DNA of 64,000 nucleotides from Cordylochernes scorpioides (GCA_030710605.1 CP092877.1:70193555-70257554), one strand, 5' to 3'; positions 10,266 to 20,689 are shown, numbered from the stretch's first letter. Numbers and translations are program-made. Notes: generated by a model not told the origin, from the sequence alone.

Positions 10266-10939
10266 CCTTCTTCTTTCTTATCTCCACTCAATCGTATTAG
10301 GGTATCAAACTTGTAAAGTTTGAGATCATGTCTGGGTGAAGTAGAATGCATTTGCCTTTGTCATTAAGACTGGCCCCTCCGAAGTTGATCCACTTTGCCG
10401 TAGTGGGAGGGGCCCGAGTCCGACTTCCAAGTCGTTCCGCCAAGAGATCAACACCATAGAGGTCCGTACGTCTCTTGACCTCACGGACAATACAGCAGCT
10501 ACATTATGCACCCATGATTCTCCACTCTGTCACCCCGGAAGCCCTGAACTGGCTGAAGGCCTTGCCTCTCAGACTTTAATGACCGAGAAGTCCTCACTTC
10601 TTTTTTCTAGATTTGATTCATTTTGTCTCCTCTCTTATTGTAAAGACGTTGCTGTATCACCTCATAAGCATAAATATAAATAAATTAAGACTGGGAGCAC
10701 TACTCAGTGGCAGGCCGACTTAACTCCAAAAGAAATGGCCGCCTCTGACTTGAGGAACAGACGCCATTTGCAGCTGCTCCTAACATGGAGTAAAAATGCT
10801 GCTCATCCTGTATCCCTAGATCAGGAGCCCTTACAGGGTACTATCAGCCGGGCCAGCTGAGCCCAGGTTTTTTAGTGAGCTTGTTACTGCTCCCCCTCCT
10901 CCTTTTTCATCCGGGCTTGGGACCGGCAAAGGCTGAGTT
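10266..10939 (-). mobile_element. SINE-2 inserted in the RTE remnant, itself interrupted
   Basis: Target duplication ATTGAAGGTTGT at 10254-10265 and ATTGATGGTTGT at 10940-10951 (one mismatch). The shared LINE tail lies at the left (10266-10325), the body at 10686-10939, and another retroposon splits it at 10374-10683. Confidence 0.75.
10374..10683 (+). mobile_element. Retroposon (SINE-3) nested in SINE-2, 11-bp target duplication
   Basis: Flanked by ATTAAGACTGG at 10363-10373 and 10684-10694, which restores the SINE-2 sequence when one copy is removed. Starts CCCCTCCGAAGTTGATCC and ends in an AT-rich tail with ATAAATATAAATAA. A 5'-truncated copy of its 3' half is at about 29872-30045. I did not recognise a tRNA promoter or coding sequence. 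Confidence 0.75.
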
Positions 10940-11230
10940 ATTGATGGTTGTGAAATGTGGACATGGAGAAAGCTACTGAGTGTGTCATGGACAGATAAAA
11001 GAACAAATCTTTCAATCTTTAATTCTGCTAGAATCCTAAATATGGAAACAAAGACTGACCTACTCTGAACACACTGAGAACAAATGGATTAGAAAAGATA
11101 TTGACATTAGAAAAATCGAAGAGAGAGGAAGGAAGACTTGCAATGAGCTGGATAAAAGGGATCAAGAAAACTACTGGAAAGTCACTGGATGAGCTAAGTG
11201 ATGGTCACTTACAGCTCAAATTGAAGAATA

Positions 11231-12202
11231 TTTGTCTATATAGTCGGCAAAAGATAAACTTGATGGACACTAACAACAACAATGTCTCATATATATTTAT
11301 ATAAATGGAGCTCTAATCTTGACTTGATGGACACTAACAACAAACCATCATAGAGTTGATTATATATATAAATGAAATGCCACAACTTCTTCCCTCCAAA
11401 CTTCCAAATCTTATCATTAAGAAATTTTATCTAGAAGGTAGAGCTGATGTATATTTATAAATTTCATATGTTGTAATTTCAATAAATCAAAAAGCAAAAT
11501 TATGTGAATTTTACCACTAGGGGGTAGCGCTGGAAGGACTATTAAATAGACGGGAGGGGGGGTTGATATTTTTTGCACATTGTTTTTGAGACTAAAATTA
11601 ATCAACTGATAGAGTTCCCAAACAAAAAGGCACCTGACAATTACCCAGGCTTGTGTAGATATGTTTAGCAGATAAAAAAATTATAAAATAATATCCATAT
11701 CCATTTCTAAAATAAATTCCCCAATGCCTCAATAAGTATCTGTTAATTGAATTGATTCCAAAATATAACAATTTATAAAGCTCCTTATAAAAAAATTGTG
11801 TACCACGTGCAAATTAAAGAATGACAGAAGTGGCTGTCAAAGGAAAAAGTGGGGACTTGATATCTTGACTCAGGGTGGTGCTGCTAACCAAACTAGAATC
11901 CTCCGTAAAGATATAACCAGGACTATGCCATCACCCAGGATGCCCCTATAACCTACCATCTTGGGAAGGACAGTTTATATTTAGTTTCTGTGTGTAGTGA
12001 GCAGACACTCCCAGCTGGAGTCAGGCCTTTTCTACTTGTCAGCTTGATACCTGTTTTACTATGAGATTTTGAGTCCTTTCTACTTTGCCCTTTGTGCTGA
12101 AACACTTCAGGAACTATGACTGCCCACCCTAGATTACACCTATATATATAACATAAAGTTGTGGGAAATGATATTCATGTCATATATGACATATTAAATA
12201 TC
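11231..12202. other. Intronic DNA, nothing recognised
   Basis: AT-rich with a G-run near 11553. No gene, RNA or delimited repeat can be supported. Confidence 0.4.
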
Positions 12203-12253
12203 ATCAGAACAATGGCACTATTGCATCATCCTAGTAGAAAACTTTACTAATGA

Positions 12254-12412
12254 TGAGAGAGAATGAGTTACAACACCAGTTTTGTCAAATTCAGACAAAA
12301 GCCAACAACCTGTATACCATGGTTTCGGGTTATGGCCCTCATCAGTACAGGGACGGCTTAGATTTCATATTATCCTACAAGAGGGATTATGGAATTGGTC
12401 AAATTTACCAAA
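12254..12412 (-). repeat. Hammerhead-bearing repeat (family H)
   Basis: About 150 bp, recurring at about 37700-37850 and 54966-55118 inside an unc-13 intron in the same orientation. Shared landmarks are ACAACACCA, CCTGTATACCAT, GTTTCGGG, CATCAGTA and GAGGAGTTATGGAAT (or the close variant). The copy here keeps an intact hammerhead ribozyme; the other two are degraded. It may be a retrozyme-like or Penelope-derived element. Confidence 0.6.
12309..12351 (-). ncRNA. Hammerhead ribozyme, type I minimal form
   Basis: Read 5' to 3' on the minus strand: CCUGUA (12351-12346), CUGAUGA (12345-12339), GGG, a six-base loop, CCC, GAA, ACC, AU, GGU, A, UACAGG (12314-12309). CCUGUA pairs with UACAGG in six perfect base pairs (stem I), GGG with CCC (stem II), and ACC with GGU (stem III, two-base loop). 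Both invariant core strands are present, with a G-C pair closing stem II. The A at 12315 is the expected cleavage site (GUA). Short-stem-III hammerheads of this kind are known from Penelope-like elements and animal retrozymes. No activity is shown here. Confidence 0.82.
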
Positions 12413-12417
12413 CAGGT

Positions 12418-12731
12418 GGGGGGGTCGGTGGAAGGCTGGTTAAACCGTTTGGTTTACGACCACTACGACCTGGGTTCGATCCCCGCATTGGACACTTTTT
12501 TCTGTTTAAAAAAAAAAAAAAATGCTCCAATGGCCCCCCGATTCTTGCAAAAGTCCAACCCCACCAGCGAGTGCAAGTAACCAAACGGGGCTCTGGCACA
12601 TTTGTAAATGCAAAGTCGAACTGCTTTTCACATGTGTAGACATGTGGTGCGCTTACAGTAAAAAGCAGTCGCTAACTACCCACCATGATTATCATGGCCT
12701 GTACCACGTGTACTAGTGATAAGAAAAAAAA
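12418..12731 (+). mobile_element. tRNA-derived SINE (SINE-A), full length
   Basis: The head GGTCGGTGGAAGGCTGG with a B-box-like GGGTTCGATCCCC marks a tRNA-derived pol III promoter. The body includes CAAGTAACCAAACGGGGCTC, CACATGTGTAGACATGTGGT and CCATGATTATCATGGCCTGT, ending near TACTAGTGATAAG plus an A-run. Other copies: 19397-19714, 34913-35219 and 51714-51998 (all minus), plus body-only pieces near 21237-21310, 25979-26125, 26668-26805 and 42560-42680. Confidence 0.75.
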
Positions 12732-13019
12732 ACTAGTAAAGTTTTTACTAGGGTGATTCAATAGCGCCATTGTTCTGATGCATAATTAAAGGGAGAGGTG
12801 CCTCTTTTGGTACATCTATATATAGAGTAAAACCTGTATTAAGCCCACATCAAGGCAAAGTGACAAGCTGCCTCTTAACACATGTTCTCACTGTGGGGGA
12901 GACAACATCCCAGCCAGAGCTTGGGAACAGTTAGGTGTAGTACACATGCTGAGACATCTTTTTGGCTACAACACACTCGGCTACATTATTTTCATAGTAA
13001 TATATCAGTTTAATTATAT

Positions 13020-13285
13020 TACGATGCACTAGCGTGCCATCTGTTATCAAATTACAAAACTATTTTAGAGGCATAATATTCTTTTTTAAAATAAAACAAT
13101 TTCTACTGTCCTTACTGCAATATAAAAATTAAAGGGAGGGCCTGGCTCATCATTAAACTGGCGAAACCGCTGGGAGGGTTCACCACTGATGAGCCAGGCC
13201 CTCCCTTTAATTTTTACATTGCAGTAAGGACAGTAGAAATTGTTTTATTTTAAAAAAGAATATTACGCCTCTAAAATAGTTTTGT
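13020..13285 (-). mobile_element. Asymmetric hairpin element (family D) with 13-bp duplication
   Basis: Flanked by AGTTTAATTATAT at 13007-13019 and 13286-13298. The inside is a long hairpin whose arms share CTACTGTCCTTACTGCAAT and AGGGAGGGCCTGGCTCATC. Only one end carries the extra sequence GATGCACTAGCGTGCCATCT, so the termini are not symmetric. Copies elsewhere: 40936-41060, 46176-46409, about 36051-36216, 52946-53117 and 55859-56066. Confidence 0.7.
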
Positions 13286-13298
13286 AGTTTAATTATAT

Positions 13299-15021
13299 CT
13301 TAAACAATTGTACAGAAAGAGAAATAGTACAAGGTCAGAATGGTGAAAGTCATCTGCTGGGGCTTCAGTTGCTGCCAGAGGGCTTGGCCCATTCCACATT
13401 GAGGATGAGATTGTCATAGAATTATTTACATACAAGAACAGCAGAATATATACGTGTATTGTCATATCATCATGAACAGTCCAATGATGAGCCTCTGTAA
13501 AAAAAAAAAAAAAAAAAGGAGTTGACCTATAATGATCCATCAACAAGAGACAGTGAGTAGTGAGTGATGTTTTTTAGGGTGTCTCCCTTCCATAGGAAGT
13601 TGTCATAATTATTTTCAAACCCACAATGAAGAGGTGTTCCTTCCTTCTTAGACTGGAGGAAATTACAAAATGACAACTTGGGTGATGTCTCAATACAGTG
13701 GTAGTTATCTCCTTACTGAGGAAATTTGCCATCACTCTCAAAAATCTTACTTTATGGCTGAAGTTAAAACCATTATGAAGTTCCCCCTCCCAACTTGTGA
13801 CCTTGGTTTAGTGGTGACTTTAAAACCTTTGACATTTTCCACCTCATCATCATTATTAAAATATTCTTTGTGGTGTTTAAAGAACCAGATTTAACAGGTG
13901 CCTCCCACAATACTAGTGAATTATTCCAAACAGAATGCATGCACAGATGTTTCTTTCTTTTCTGTCTCTCTGAAAGGGCATTCAGGTCAGATGTTTGCAG
14001 AGTTAGTCTGGAGTTGGTGCATTGAGTTTAAGGAGACTTTAGCTATACAGTCACTTCTCTCTTTCTTGCCAGGAAAGTAAAAGTTAGCCTTTCTTTATAT
14101 CAGTAGTTTCAATTAACTTTGTTGTTTTATTTGTGAGTACACACTGGAACCTCATCATAACAGCCTCCTTTATAATAACTTGGTTATAACTAAAGGACAG
14201 ACTTTTTTGGATGCACAATTTTTGAAGAAAAGGTGCTGGAAATTCTTTGAAAAAAGTGCAAATCTTTTTTTAATCTAAAATTATTTGAAAAAAATTATTG
14301 CTCATTTATATAATTAAAACCATGTTATAGTTTATGCAGTAGAACCGTGTTATATTCCACCAATGTTAATTCAACCATGTTTTCATGTTCCGACCTCCAG
14401 TCTATTAAATAACCAATGTTAATTTGAACAATTCGAGCACCATTGATAATTCAACCCTTTCTCAATTCAAATTTTGACATGTTGGTTAAATATAACTATT
14501 GCTAAAAGTGTATTAGTGTCATTCAGCGGGATGGCAGTCTCAGTTATCTCATGTGAACCCTAGTCTTCTTCTTCTTTCTTATCTCCACTCAATCATATTA
14601 GGGTATCAAGCTTGTAATTCCACAATTAATAGAGGCTTTGTTCCTAATGATATATATCACCTTTATTATAGAGCAAATGGTTGATGGTGTATGTTGGTGG
14701 TCCTGAGGAACACTTGCTGGCTGAGGATGATTGGTGCCACTGGAGGAAGGAATGTCAAAACATCTTGGTGTCAAGTTATCAACACCTCAGGAAACTATCT
14801 TATCTGGAGAAGCCAACTTGGGCTCTCCCAAGGCCTGACTTTGGCTGCTGCTCTCTCTAAGGAGCCAGCCATATTCCTATGACTGCATCAGGTGTAACAC
14901 TTAATTCACAGCAAAATAACTGACCATTTCAATTGGAAAACCTCAAAGCAAACCAAGAAAATTGGTGCATTGAGACTGGCCAGGAAGAAGGTCCATTTCC
15001 TAAAATAGAGGTTCATGTTTA
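13299..15021. other. Intronic DNA with small repeat fragments
   Basis: A 50-base piece of the LINE/SINE-2 tail lies at 14563-14614 (TTATCTCCACTCAATCATAT). Sequence at about 14140-14470 (TTATAATAACTTGGTTATAA, ACCGTGTTATATTCC) resembles decayed pogo termini. The short frames here are not convincing genes. Confidence 0.4.
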
Positions 15022-15206
15022 ATAAACACATGGAAAAAAAACTTAAGAAATTTGTATCTTTTAGCATGTATATCGGGATATAGACAATAACTCTGAAAGT
15101 TATTTGATACACAGTAACCTTCAGAAAAGACATAATTGCCTTTATTTCCTTCAAAAAAATAGATGACTGACAACATCAAATCCTTAAGTTTTGTCCATGA
15201 GTGTAA
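15022..15206. mobile_element. Tc1/mariner-like MITE
   Basis: Decayed left end ACACATGGAAAAAAAACTTA and intact right end TTAAGTTTTGTCCATGAGTG, with the inner AGCATGTATATCGGGAT typical of this family. Confidence 0.6.
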
Positions 15207-15787
15207 TCCAATGGTCATATACTTTATACTAACCATTCTAAGAGTTTACAGTTGTGTTCTTCTTTGAATTGGTTTTAACTCCTTCCTCCCCTTTTCAAGC
15301 AGGCAGTTGAGTGATCCCAATTGGCAGAATACAAAGGATGAATGCTGGTCTTTTAGCAGGAGCCCTTTATTCAAAGTAAAATACAAAATTTATAGATCAC
15401 TGAAACTTTGGCAGATTCCAAGGGAGAGAGCAAATATGTTGTTGATGTATTGCTGAGTTTGTCACTGCTGGGATATACTTATCTAGACCTTTCAATAGGT
15501 CAGTGGGAGTTCAGAACAACAGGAGCTGCAATATGTTATCTCAAGTCATTTAAATAGGAGCAATCTCTTTTAGGAACCTTGCAGTATAGGAAATTCTTAT
15601 TATACATTATAAAGGACTGCGGCGTATGATTATAAAACAACACTTAAAGTTTCACCGCATAAGTTTCTTTTCTGTGAAAAATCAATATTTATTTCAAAGA
15701 GAAATTTTTACTATTTCTAACTTTTTTGGATGAAGTATGAAAGGGTGAAAATATGAAGAGTAATGGCGAACGGAAAAATAAAAGTGT

Positions 15788-15857
15788 CCAGGGGCAGGAA
15801 TCGAACCCACAACGTTCCGCTTACCGGGCAGATGCCATGTCCACTAGGCTACCCTGG
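15788..15857 (-). tRNA. tRNA-like sequence, probably a pseudogene or SINE head
   Basis: On the minus strand CCAGGG pairs with CCCUGG as an acceptor stem (six pairs). A-box-like TAGCCTAGTGGA and B-box GGGTTCGATTCC are present, followed downstream by TTTT. A possible anticodon arm UCUGC/GCGGA encloses CCGGUAA. The base before the putative anticodon GGU is C rather than the near-invariant U, and the D stem is short. A functional tRNA is therefore doubtful. Confidence 0.4.
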
Positions 15858-16313
15858 CAATGTTTGGCATTGTTGGCAATGTTTCTTATGGTGTTGTTAA
15901 GGGGAGCCGAGTTTCCTGGTACTTCCTCTTATCTTAGACTGGTTGGACCGGTTGGGGAAACAGGCGCCCCGTAAAATGTACCTGGCTGGCTCATCACTCC
16001 CATTTCACCAAATTAATCTCCTGACCGTTCTACTATTGTATTTAGGCTCTACTATTGTATCGCAGGAAGGCTGCTTATTGATGGATGGTAATTGAAATTA
16101 TAATAAGATATTCTTTCTAATCCATTGCTATTCCTATGTTTGCTGTCAGACTTAGTCACAGATTTAAACTCTATTGTCATTTTATTCCTCCCCAATGATA
16201 TTATACCTTACTTGTAGTACTTCAGGATGCAATAAGCAATTTATCCAAATAGTGCAACAAACTGTGTATTGAAATAATCAAAGTCAATAGAAGATTCACA
16301 AAAATGATTTTAT
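15858..16313. other. Possible 3' end region of the antisense candidate exon
   Basis: On the minus strand an AATAAA polyadenylation signal sits at 16186-16181, about 130 bases after the stop of the candidate exon at 16314-16410. Nothing else is recognised. Confidence 0.3.
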
Positions 16314-16410
16314 CTATATTGTTGCACCAGGTTGCGGCTTGGCAGACTCTTCAGCCTTGATTCTCTCCTGTGCTGGGTCTTGCATCTTACCAGAGCGTGT
16401 TTCAACCATC
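16314..16410 (-). CDS. Candidate terminal exon of an unidentified gene
   Basis: A pyrimidine-rich tract and TTTGTAG acceptor precede 97 bases encoding G plus MVETRSGKMQDPAQERI and then KAEESAKPQPGATI before a TAG stop. An AATAAA signal follows about 130 bases downstream. The composition is more coding-like than its surroundings. It lies antisense within the endosulfine intron. I do not recognise the protein, and no upstream partner exon was found, so it may be a terminal exon, a small single-exon gene (internal ATG at 16409-16407) or chance. Confidence 0.33.
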
Positions 16411-16681
16411 CTACAAATTTATAAAAGGGAATAATGAGATAACTCTACTTTAAGTAGCCTCCAGAATCATTTATTTATTTTTTGACATCAAAGAGAGCAG
16501 TGAAGTCACACAGTTTACCTAAATACAAATGATGATTCTATAATACATATATTCTGTTTATAATACATATATTCTGTTTAATAAAATAAATAAATATAAT
16601 TTTGAATTTAAAATATATGAAAAATGATATTACAAATTAAAATAAAATAGGTTCATTAGCCATGATGCAACAATATATATA

Positions 16682-16808
16682 CAGTTAAACCTGTCTATAG
16701 CGCCCGATTTTAAACCTTAAAATGTAAACATTTTACATTAAAAGTGACCTGTCTATAGCACCCTATTTTGCTGAGTCCCAAGAGGGGGTGCTATAGACAG
16801 GTTTAACT
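16682..16808. mobile_element. pogo-like MITE, internally deleted
   Basis: CAGTTAAACCTGTCTATAGC at the left and GCTATAGACAGGTTTAACTA at the right. The TA duplication is preserved on the left (16680-16681). Shorter than the other copies. Confidence 0.65.
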
Positions 16809-17436
16809 ATTTATATATATACAGACCAGACCTTAGGGTTTGTAGATACTTGGGGAATTACTAAGCTTTTTCAAACTAACACCATTACTACACTTGACCT
16901 ACAAACTGCCCTTTCACCACGAAAATATTCCCAATAGTAACCCTCTCTCAGTACCTAGACTGCGATTTTATTATAACTAGACAAAGCTATGCATTCTAAT
17001 ACATCATCCAACTTTCTGCTTTAATGAGACAAACCCAAGAAGAATTAGACAATGTTTCTCCCACACACACACCATTCACTCAATTGAAATTCTGCACACT
17101 CCTCATTGAACAATATATATTACAAATTATTATTGGACTAAATCTAGAAGAAAATTCTCTAAAGATTAGATTGTGTAGATAAACAGTGTAAATTCCTTGT
17201 TTCCAGCAACTGTACGAGTCCAGTATTTGAAACCTCAAGCTGGAAAGTAGCAAACCAAATGAACAAACAATATCTTGGGGATTGCGCCACTCTAGTCCAT
17301 TAAACTTTTGAATTTCCTTATCCTGAAGACATGATGTATCTGTGTTGAGCAGTTTTATCTGCAACTCTCACTGTATATTGTAACTTGAATTGTTGTGAGG
17401 ATGTACAACATTCAATAATGATGATCGTGGTGGCAG

Positions 17437-17574
17437 CAAAAGTACTTTGACTCTGGGGATTACAACATGTCACGCAACCAAAAGGCCGCTGTACGCGTGC
17501 CTACGGGAGAAGCCATCCCCACCCCAGACTCCATGCCTACGCGCAAGACGTCCCTGAGCAAACTGGCCACCTAG
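17437..17574 (+). CDS. ENSA: Endosulfine (ENSA/ARPP-19) terminal exon
   Basis: Follows acceptor GGTGGCAG. It encodes 45 residues and a TAG stop, beginning [16 protein letters not shown] and continuing [17 protein letters not shown] to [14 protein letters not shown] is the invariant endosulfine motif whose serine is phosphorylated by Greatwall to make the protein a PP2A-B55 inhibitor. IPTP and the RKTS protein kinase A-type site near the C-terminus are also family features. The phase fits the exon at 7408-7523. The spacer between the motif and IPTP is somewhat shorter than in vertebrate ENSA. The two exons are separated by 9.9 kb of transposon-filled intron. Confidence 0.9.
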   Translation, partial: QKYFDSGDYNMSRNQKAAVRVPTGEAIPTPDSMPTRKTSLSKLAT

Positions 17575-18205
17575 TGTTCTGCCCCTCCCCCCCTACTTGT
17601 ATATAGCCTGCGCGACCCTTGAAACTTTCTTATTTGGGGGTCAACAGTTTTATATAATATATCCCCCCCCCCCTCCCCCCATATTTGCATATCCTTCGCC
17701 CCTATGTACATTAATGTTGAATTTCTTTTTTTTTTTTTAAATCTCCCTTTTATTCACATATTTTCCCATTTTGGTTGGAAATGATAACTATTTTGACCCC
17801 CCAATTTCCCTTTAATCCCCCCTCCCCCCATATTTTATATACATGATGTGTAAACTTTTTTTTTTTTTTTTACATTTGCCAATATTATTGTTATTCTAGT
17901 AAGCTATAGAAGTTGGAATCACTAGGATCTACCAAAGTTGTGTGAACTTAATCTCTGATTTCTTTCTCTCTCTTTTTTTTGCTTCTTTATCCCCAACCCC
18001 CTCTTTTTTCCTATCTGGTTTAAATTGTCATAATTTTTTTTTTTTTTTTTGAAATCTCTGATGTTGTGAATGGGTGTTGGTAGTCAGTTGTCTGTAATTC
18101 CATCGTGGATAGATCCCCTTACTTTTCTATCTTTTCAACGGTTTTTATTTAATTTGCATATAGATTACTCCCCTTTTTTTTCAATAAAGTCCAAATTTCA
18201 TCCTT
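17575..18205 (+). other. Endosulfine 3' untranslated region (predicted)
   Basis: Immediately after the stop come T- and C-runs, then an AATAAA signal at 18183-18188 that would end the transcript near 18205. Extent inferred from the signal only. Confidence 0.5.
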
Positions 18206-19089
18206 GTAATTTGACCACAAGTCATATTTATGTTTCTTTAAAAAAACGTCATTCTAAGTGTGTGAAAAATGCCCTGTGTAAAACATTTATTATATATATA
18301 TTATATATATAAATATATATAAACTAAAAAAGGATATTAAAAAACATATATTAAGAAAAAAAAGATATATTCTCTCGAATGAGGATTTTTTTTCTCTCTT
18401 TTTTTTTGCTTCTCTAATAAAAAGATGTTATGGTATATATACATTTTGTCTACTTTTTAAAATTGGTTAAACATGGGAATTTGCATTGGAATATTTAAAT
18501 ATTCCAATCATGTGGGTATGCAAATTCACATGATTGGAATATTTACATATTTTCCAGAAAGATGGAGATAAAGCTTATTATGTATCACGGGGAAAGGATA
18601 CAACTAAGTGCAAACATGATTATCACAGGTCTTCGAATTATTGCCCTAATGATATTGTACATTATGAGGCAGACATTATGTCCTTTAAGAATAGGAGAAG
18701 CTACAATCTACCAAAATACATATACAAGATCAAAAGTTATGTGAACAAGCACACAACTTCCAATTACATACTTAATTAGGAATCCAATTTAAGACTCAAA
18801 AAAGAACTCCAACTGCCAGTGCATAGCTGATTTATTATTTATTCCAATATAAATATGTGACTGTACTAATTATCTGAATATCAGATCATATAGACAGAAT
18901 GTACCCTATATAATCCTTGCCTGATATAGCTGATGAAACTGCTGGATAATTCAAAATATTTTATTGATAATTAGTCATGGTTAAAGAGCAATAGAAAAAA
19001 AAAAGGATTATAAAAGATATTTGTAGTTCTCAGTGAAGTAGACTACACCACTGACTCCTCCTCCAGACAAGGACAGAATCTCTCAGTTC
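18206..19089. other. AT-rich intergenic DNA with a small palindrome
   Basis: Inverted repeats at 18470-18545 (ATTGGAATATTTAAATATTC and TGCAAATTCACATGATTGG). No gene is recognised; the 81-codon frame here lacks any family feature. Confidence 0.4.
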
Positions 19090-19396
19090 AATTTACAAAA
19101 AGGTATAAAACACCGCAACTCTTTTTTTATTAATTGTATAAAGTAGCTTTCGGACAAGCCCTTCCTCAGCAAACTAAAAGAAAAAAGATAATAGATATAG
19201 CATTTTAAAGATATATATATTTTAAAAAAAAGCATATCCTGACCAGGAGCACATGTGCTTTTTAGATGGCAGAGCGCCATATCAACACCTGACCTTTTTA
19301 TTTTTTTATATTATTTTTTCATATATATATATGCAAATATAGGACATAAGAATTTACATAATTGAAAATTTTTGAAAAACAAACTATGAAAATGTT

Positions 19397-19714
19397 TTTT
19401 TTTTTTTGCTTATCCCTAGTACACGTGGTACAGGCCATGATAATCATGGTGGGTAGAAGTTGGCGGCTGCTTTTACTGTAAGTGCACCACATGTCTACAC
19501 ATGTGAAAAGCAGTTCGACTTTGCACTTACAAATGAGCCAGAGCCCCGTTTGGTTACTTGCACTCGCTGGTGGGGTTGGACTTTTGCAAAAATCGGGGGC
19601 CACTGGAGCATTTTTTTTTTTTTTTAATCAGAAAAAAGTGCCCAATGCGGGATTCGAACCCGGGTCTTAACGGTCGAAAACCAACGGTTTAGACAGTCCT
19701 TCCACCGACCCCCC
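19397..19714 (-). mobile_element. SINE-A with 11-bp target duplication
   Basis: ATGAAAATGTT at 19386-19396 and again at 19715-19725. On the minus strand the head is GGGGTCGGTGGAAGGAC with B box GGGTTCGAATCCC; the body ends at TACTAGGGATAAGC plus an A-run. Confidence 0.8.
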
Positions 19715-19880
19715 ATGAAAATGTTGATCAACTTGGTGAATAGAGAAATGGACAGATTATAGATATGAATATCAATATACATACACATATAACAAAAGAG
19801 TAAGTATTAAGATAGAAGGGGGACATATTACGATGGTTGCTGTATACTTTTGTTTATTGTATTTGGGTTCTTGATTGTTT

Positions 19881-20440
19881 CTATTGCTTCAAGGGTTGGG
19901 TTTTAGTTGTGGCGCTTCTATGAAGGATTCTGGTACTACTGAAGTCTGGAGTATGACCTGTTTCATTGATGTGTTCAACTAATAGGGAGTTTGGATTGTG
20001 CTTTGAAATATTTCTTTGGTGTTCTTTAATTCTAATGGTCTCTTGAGGTTTCACCGATGTAAACACTAGCCTGTTCAGTGATTCGCTAACCATGACATAT
20101 GCATGAAGGAACGTGTGGCCATTGGACATGCGTTGGACCTGGAGGCTGTTGTTGGGTGCTGCGCTGCCTGGAGTATAGGAGCTCCATCTATGCTTCCTTC
20201 CTGTGGTGAATCTGTATAAGACCGGTAGTCTTAATAAAGCTTTGTATGTGTGTAAATTGCAGTTATGACAAGGGATTTGATATATTAAGTCTTTCTTGTC
20301 TCTGATGGGTGCTTTTGGTGATTGGGTTACTTAAAAGTGAAGCTATGGAGGGTGGACTTCTAAAGATGGTTGTTATGCCGAATTTTTCAAGTTTGTTGGC
20401 TATTGCAGTGTAGGAATATTGATATTCATATCTATAACAA
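19881..20440 (-). pseudogene. Penelope-type reverse transcriptase end and GIY-YIG remnant
   Basis: Upstream on the minus strand is ANKLEKFGITTIFRSPPSI, matching the thumb end of Penelope reverse transcriptases. After frame breaks come LVFTSVKPQETIRIKEHQR and LVEHINETGHTPDF, a degenerate GIY-YIG-type endonuclease (R..EH......EH..ETGH). Stops and shifts separate the parts. It is inactive and 5'-truncated. Confidence 0.6.
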
Positions 20441-20689
20441 TAATCTCTATTTCTCTATTTACTAAGTTCATCAACCTTTTCATAGTTTGTTCTTCAAAAA
20501 TGTTCAATTATGTAAATTCTTATGTCCTATATTTGCATATATATATCTTTAAAATGCTATATAATCTCTCTCCATTATCTTTTTTATATTTCAGTTTGCT
20601 GAGAAAGGGTTTGGCCAAAAGCTTCTTCATACAATTAATAAAAAAGAGGTGGGAGCAGCTGCACATGGTGTTTGTTCCTCATGTCAGAG

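Larger units (their letters stand above)
10120..11230 (+). pseudogene. RTE-type LINE reverse transcriptase, C-terminal remnant
   Basis: Before the interruption the plus strand reads VFPVVIYRCESWTLRKDE; after it come EMWTWRKLLSVSWTDKRTN and, further on, EEREEGRLAMSWIKGIKK. This is the C-terminal pattern of RTE/BovB-like elements (CESWT...EMWxWRxLLxxxWTDxxxN...RRxxRxxxxWxxGI). The middle is occupied by a SINE-2 insertion at 10266-10939, and the downstream part has frameshifts, so it is dead. The 3' end carries the repeated string TTGATGGACACTAACAACAA at about 11260-11330. Confidence 0.65.
12203..12779. mobile_element. Inverted-repeat element with nested insertions
   Basis: Left end ATCAGAACAATGGCACTATT followed by CATCCTAGTA; the right end is the inverse (AATAGCGCCATTGTTCTGAT). 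It encloses a hammerhead-bearing repeat and a tRNA-derived SINE. A related end lies at about 60163-60245. Confidence 0.55.
19090..20660 (-). mobile_element. Penelope-like element remnant with inverted arms
   Basis: Inverted arms at about 19095-19390 and 20415-20655 share AGGACATAAGAATTTACATA and a GAGAAAGGGTTTGGCC-type motif. Between them lies a minus-strand Penelope coding remnant. Inverted flanking repeats are common in Penelope-like elements. The left arm is split by a SINE-A insertion at 19397-19714. Confidence 0.5.

Noticed and set aside
12418..12500. True tRNA gene at a SINE-A head
   Set aside because: It is followed by the SINE body and recurs at several loci with flanking duplications; the fold is poor.
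15788..15857. Functional tRNA-Thr(GGU)
   Set aside because: C rather than U precedes the putative anticodon, and the D stem is weak. Listed only as tRNA-like.
17640..17900. C- and T-runs as a regulatory element
   Set aside because: They lie in the predicted endosulfine 3' untranslated region and look like simple low-complexity sequence.
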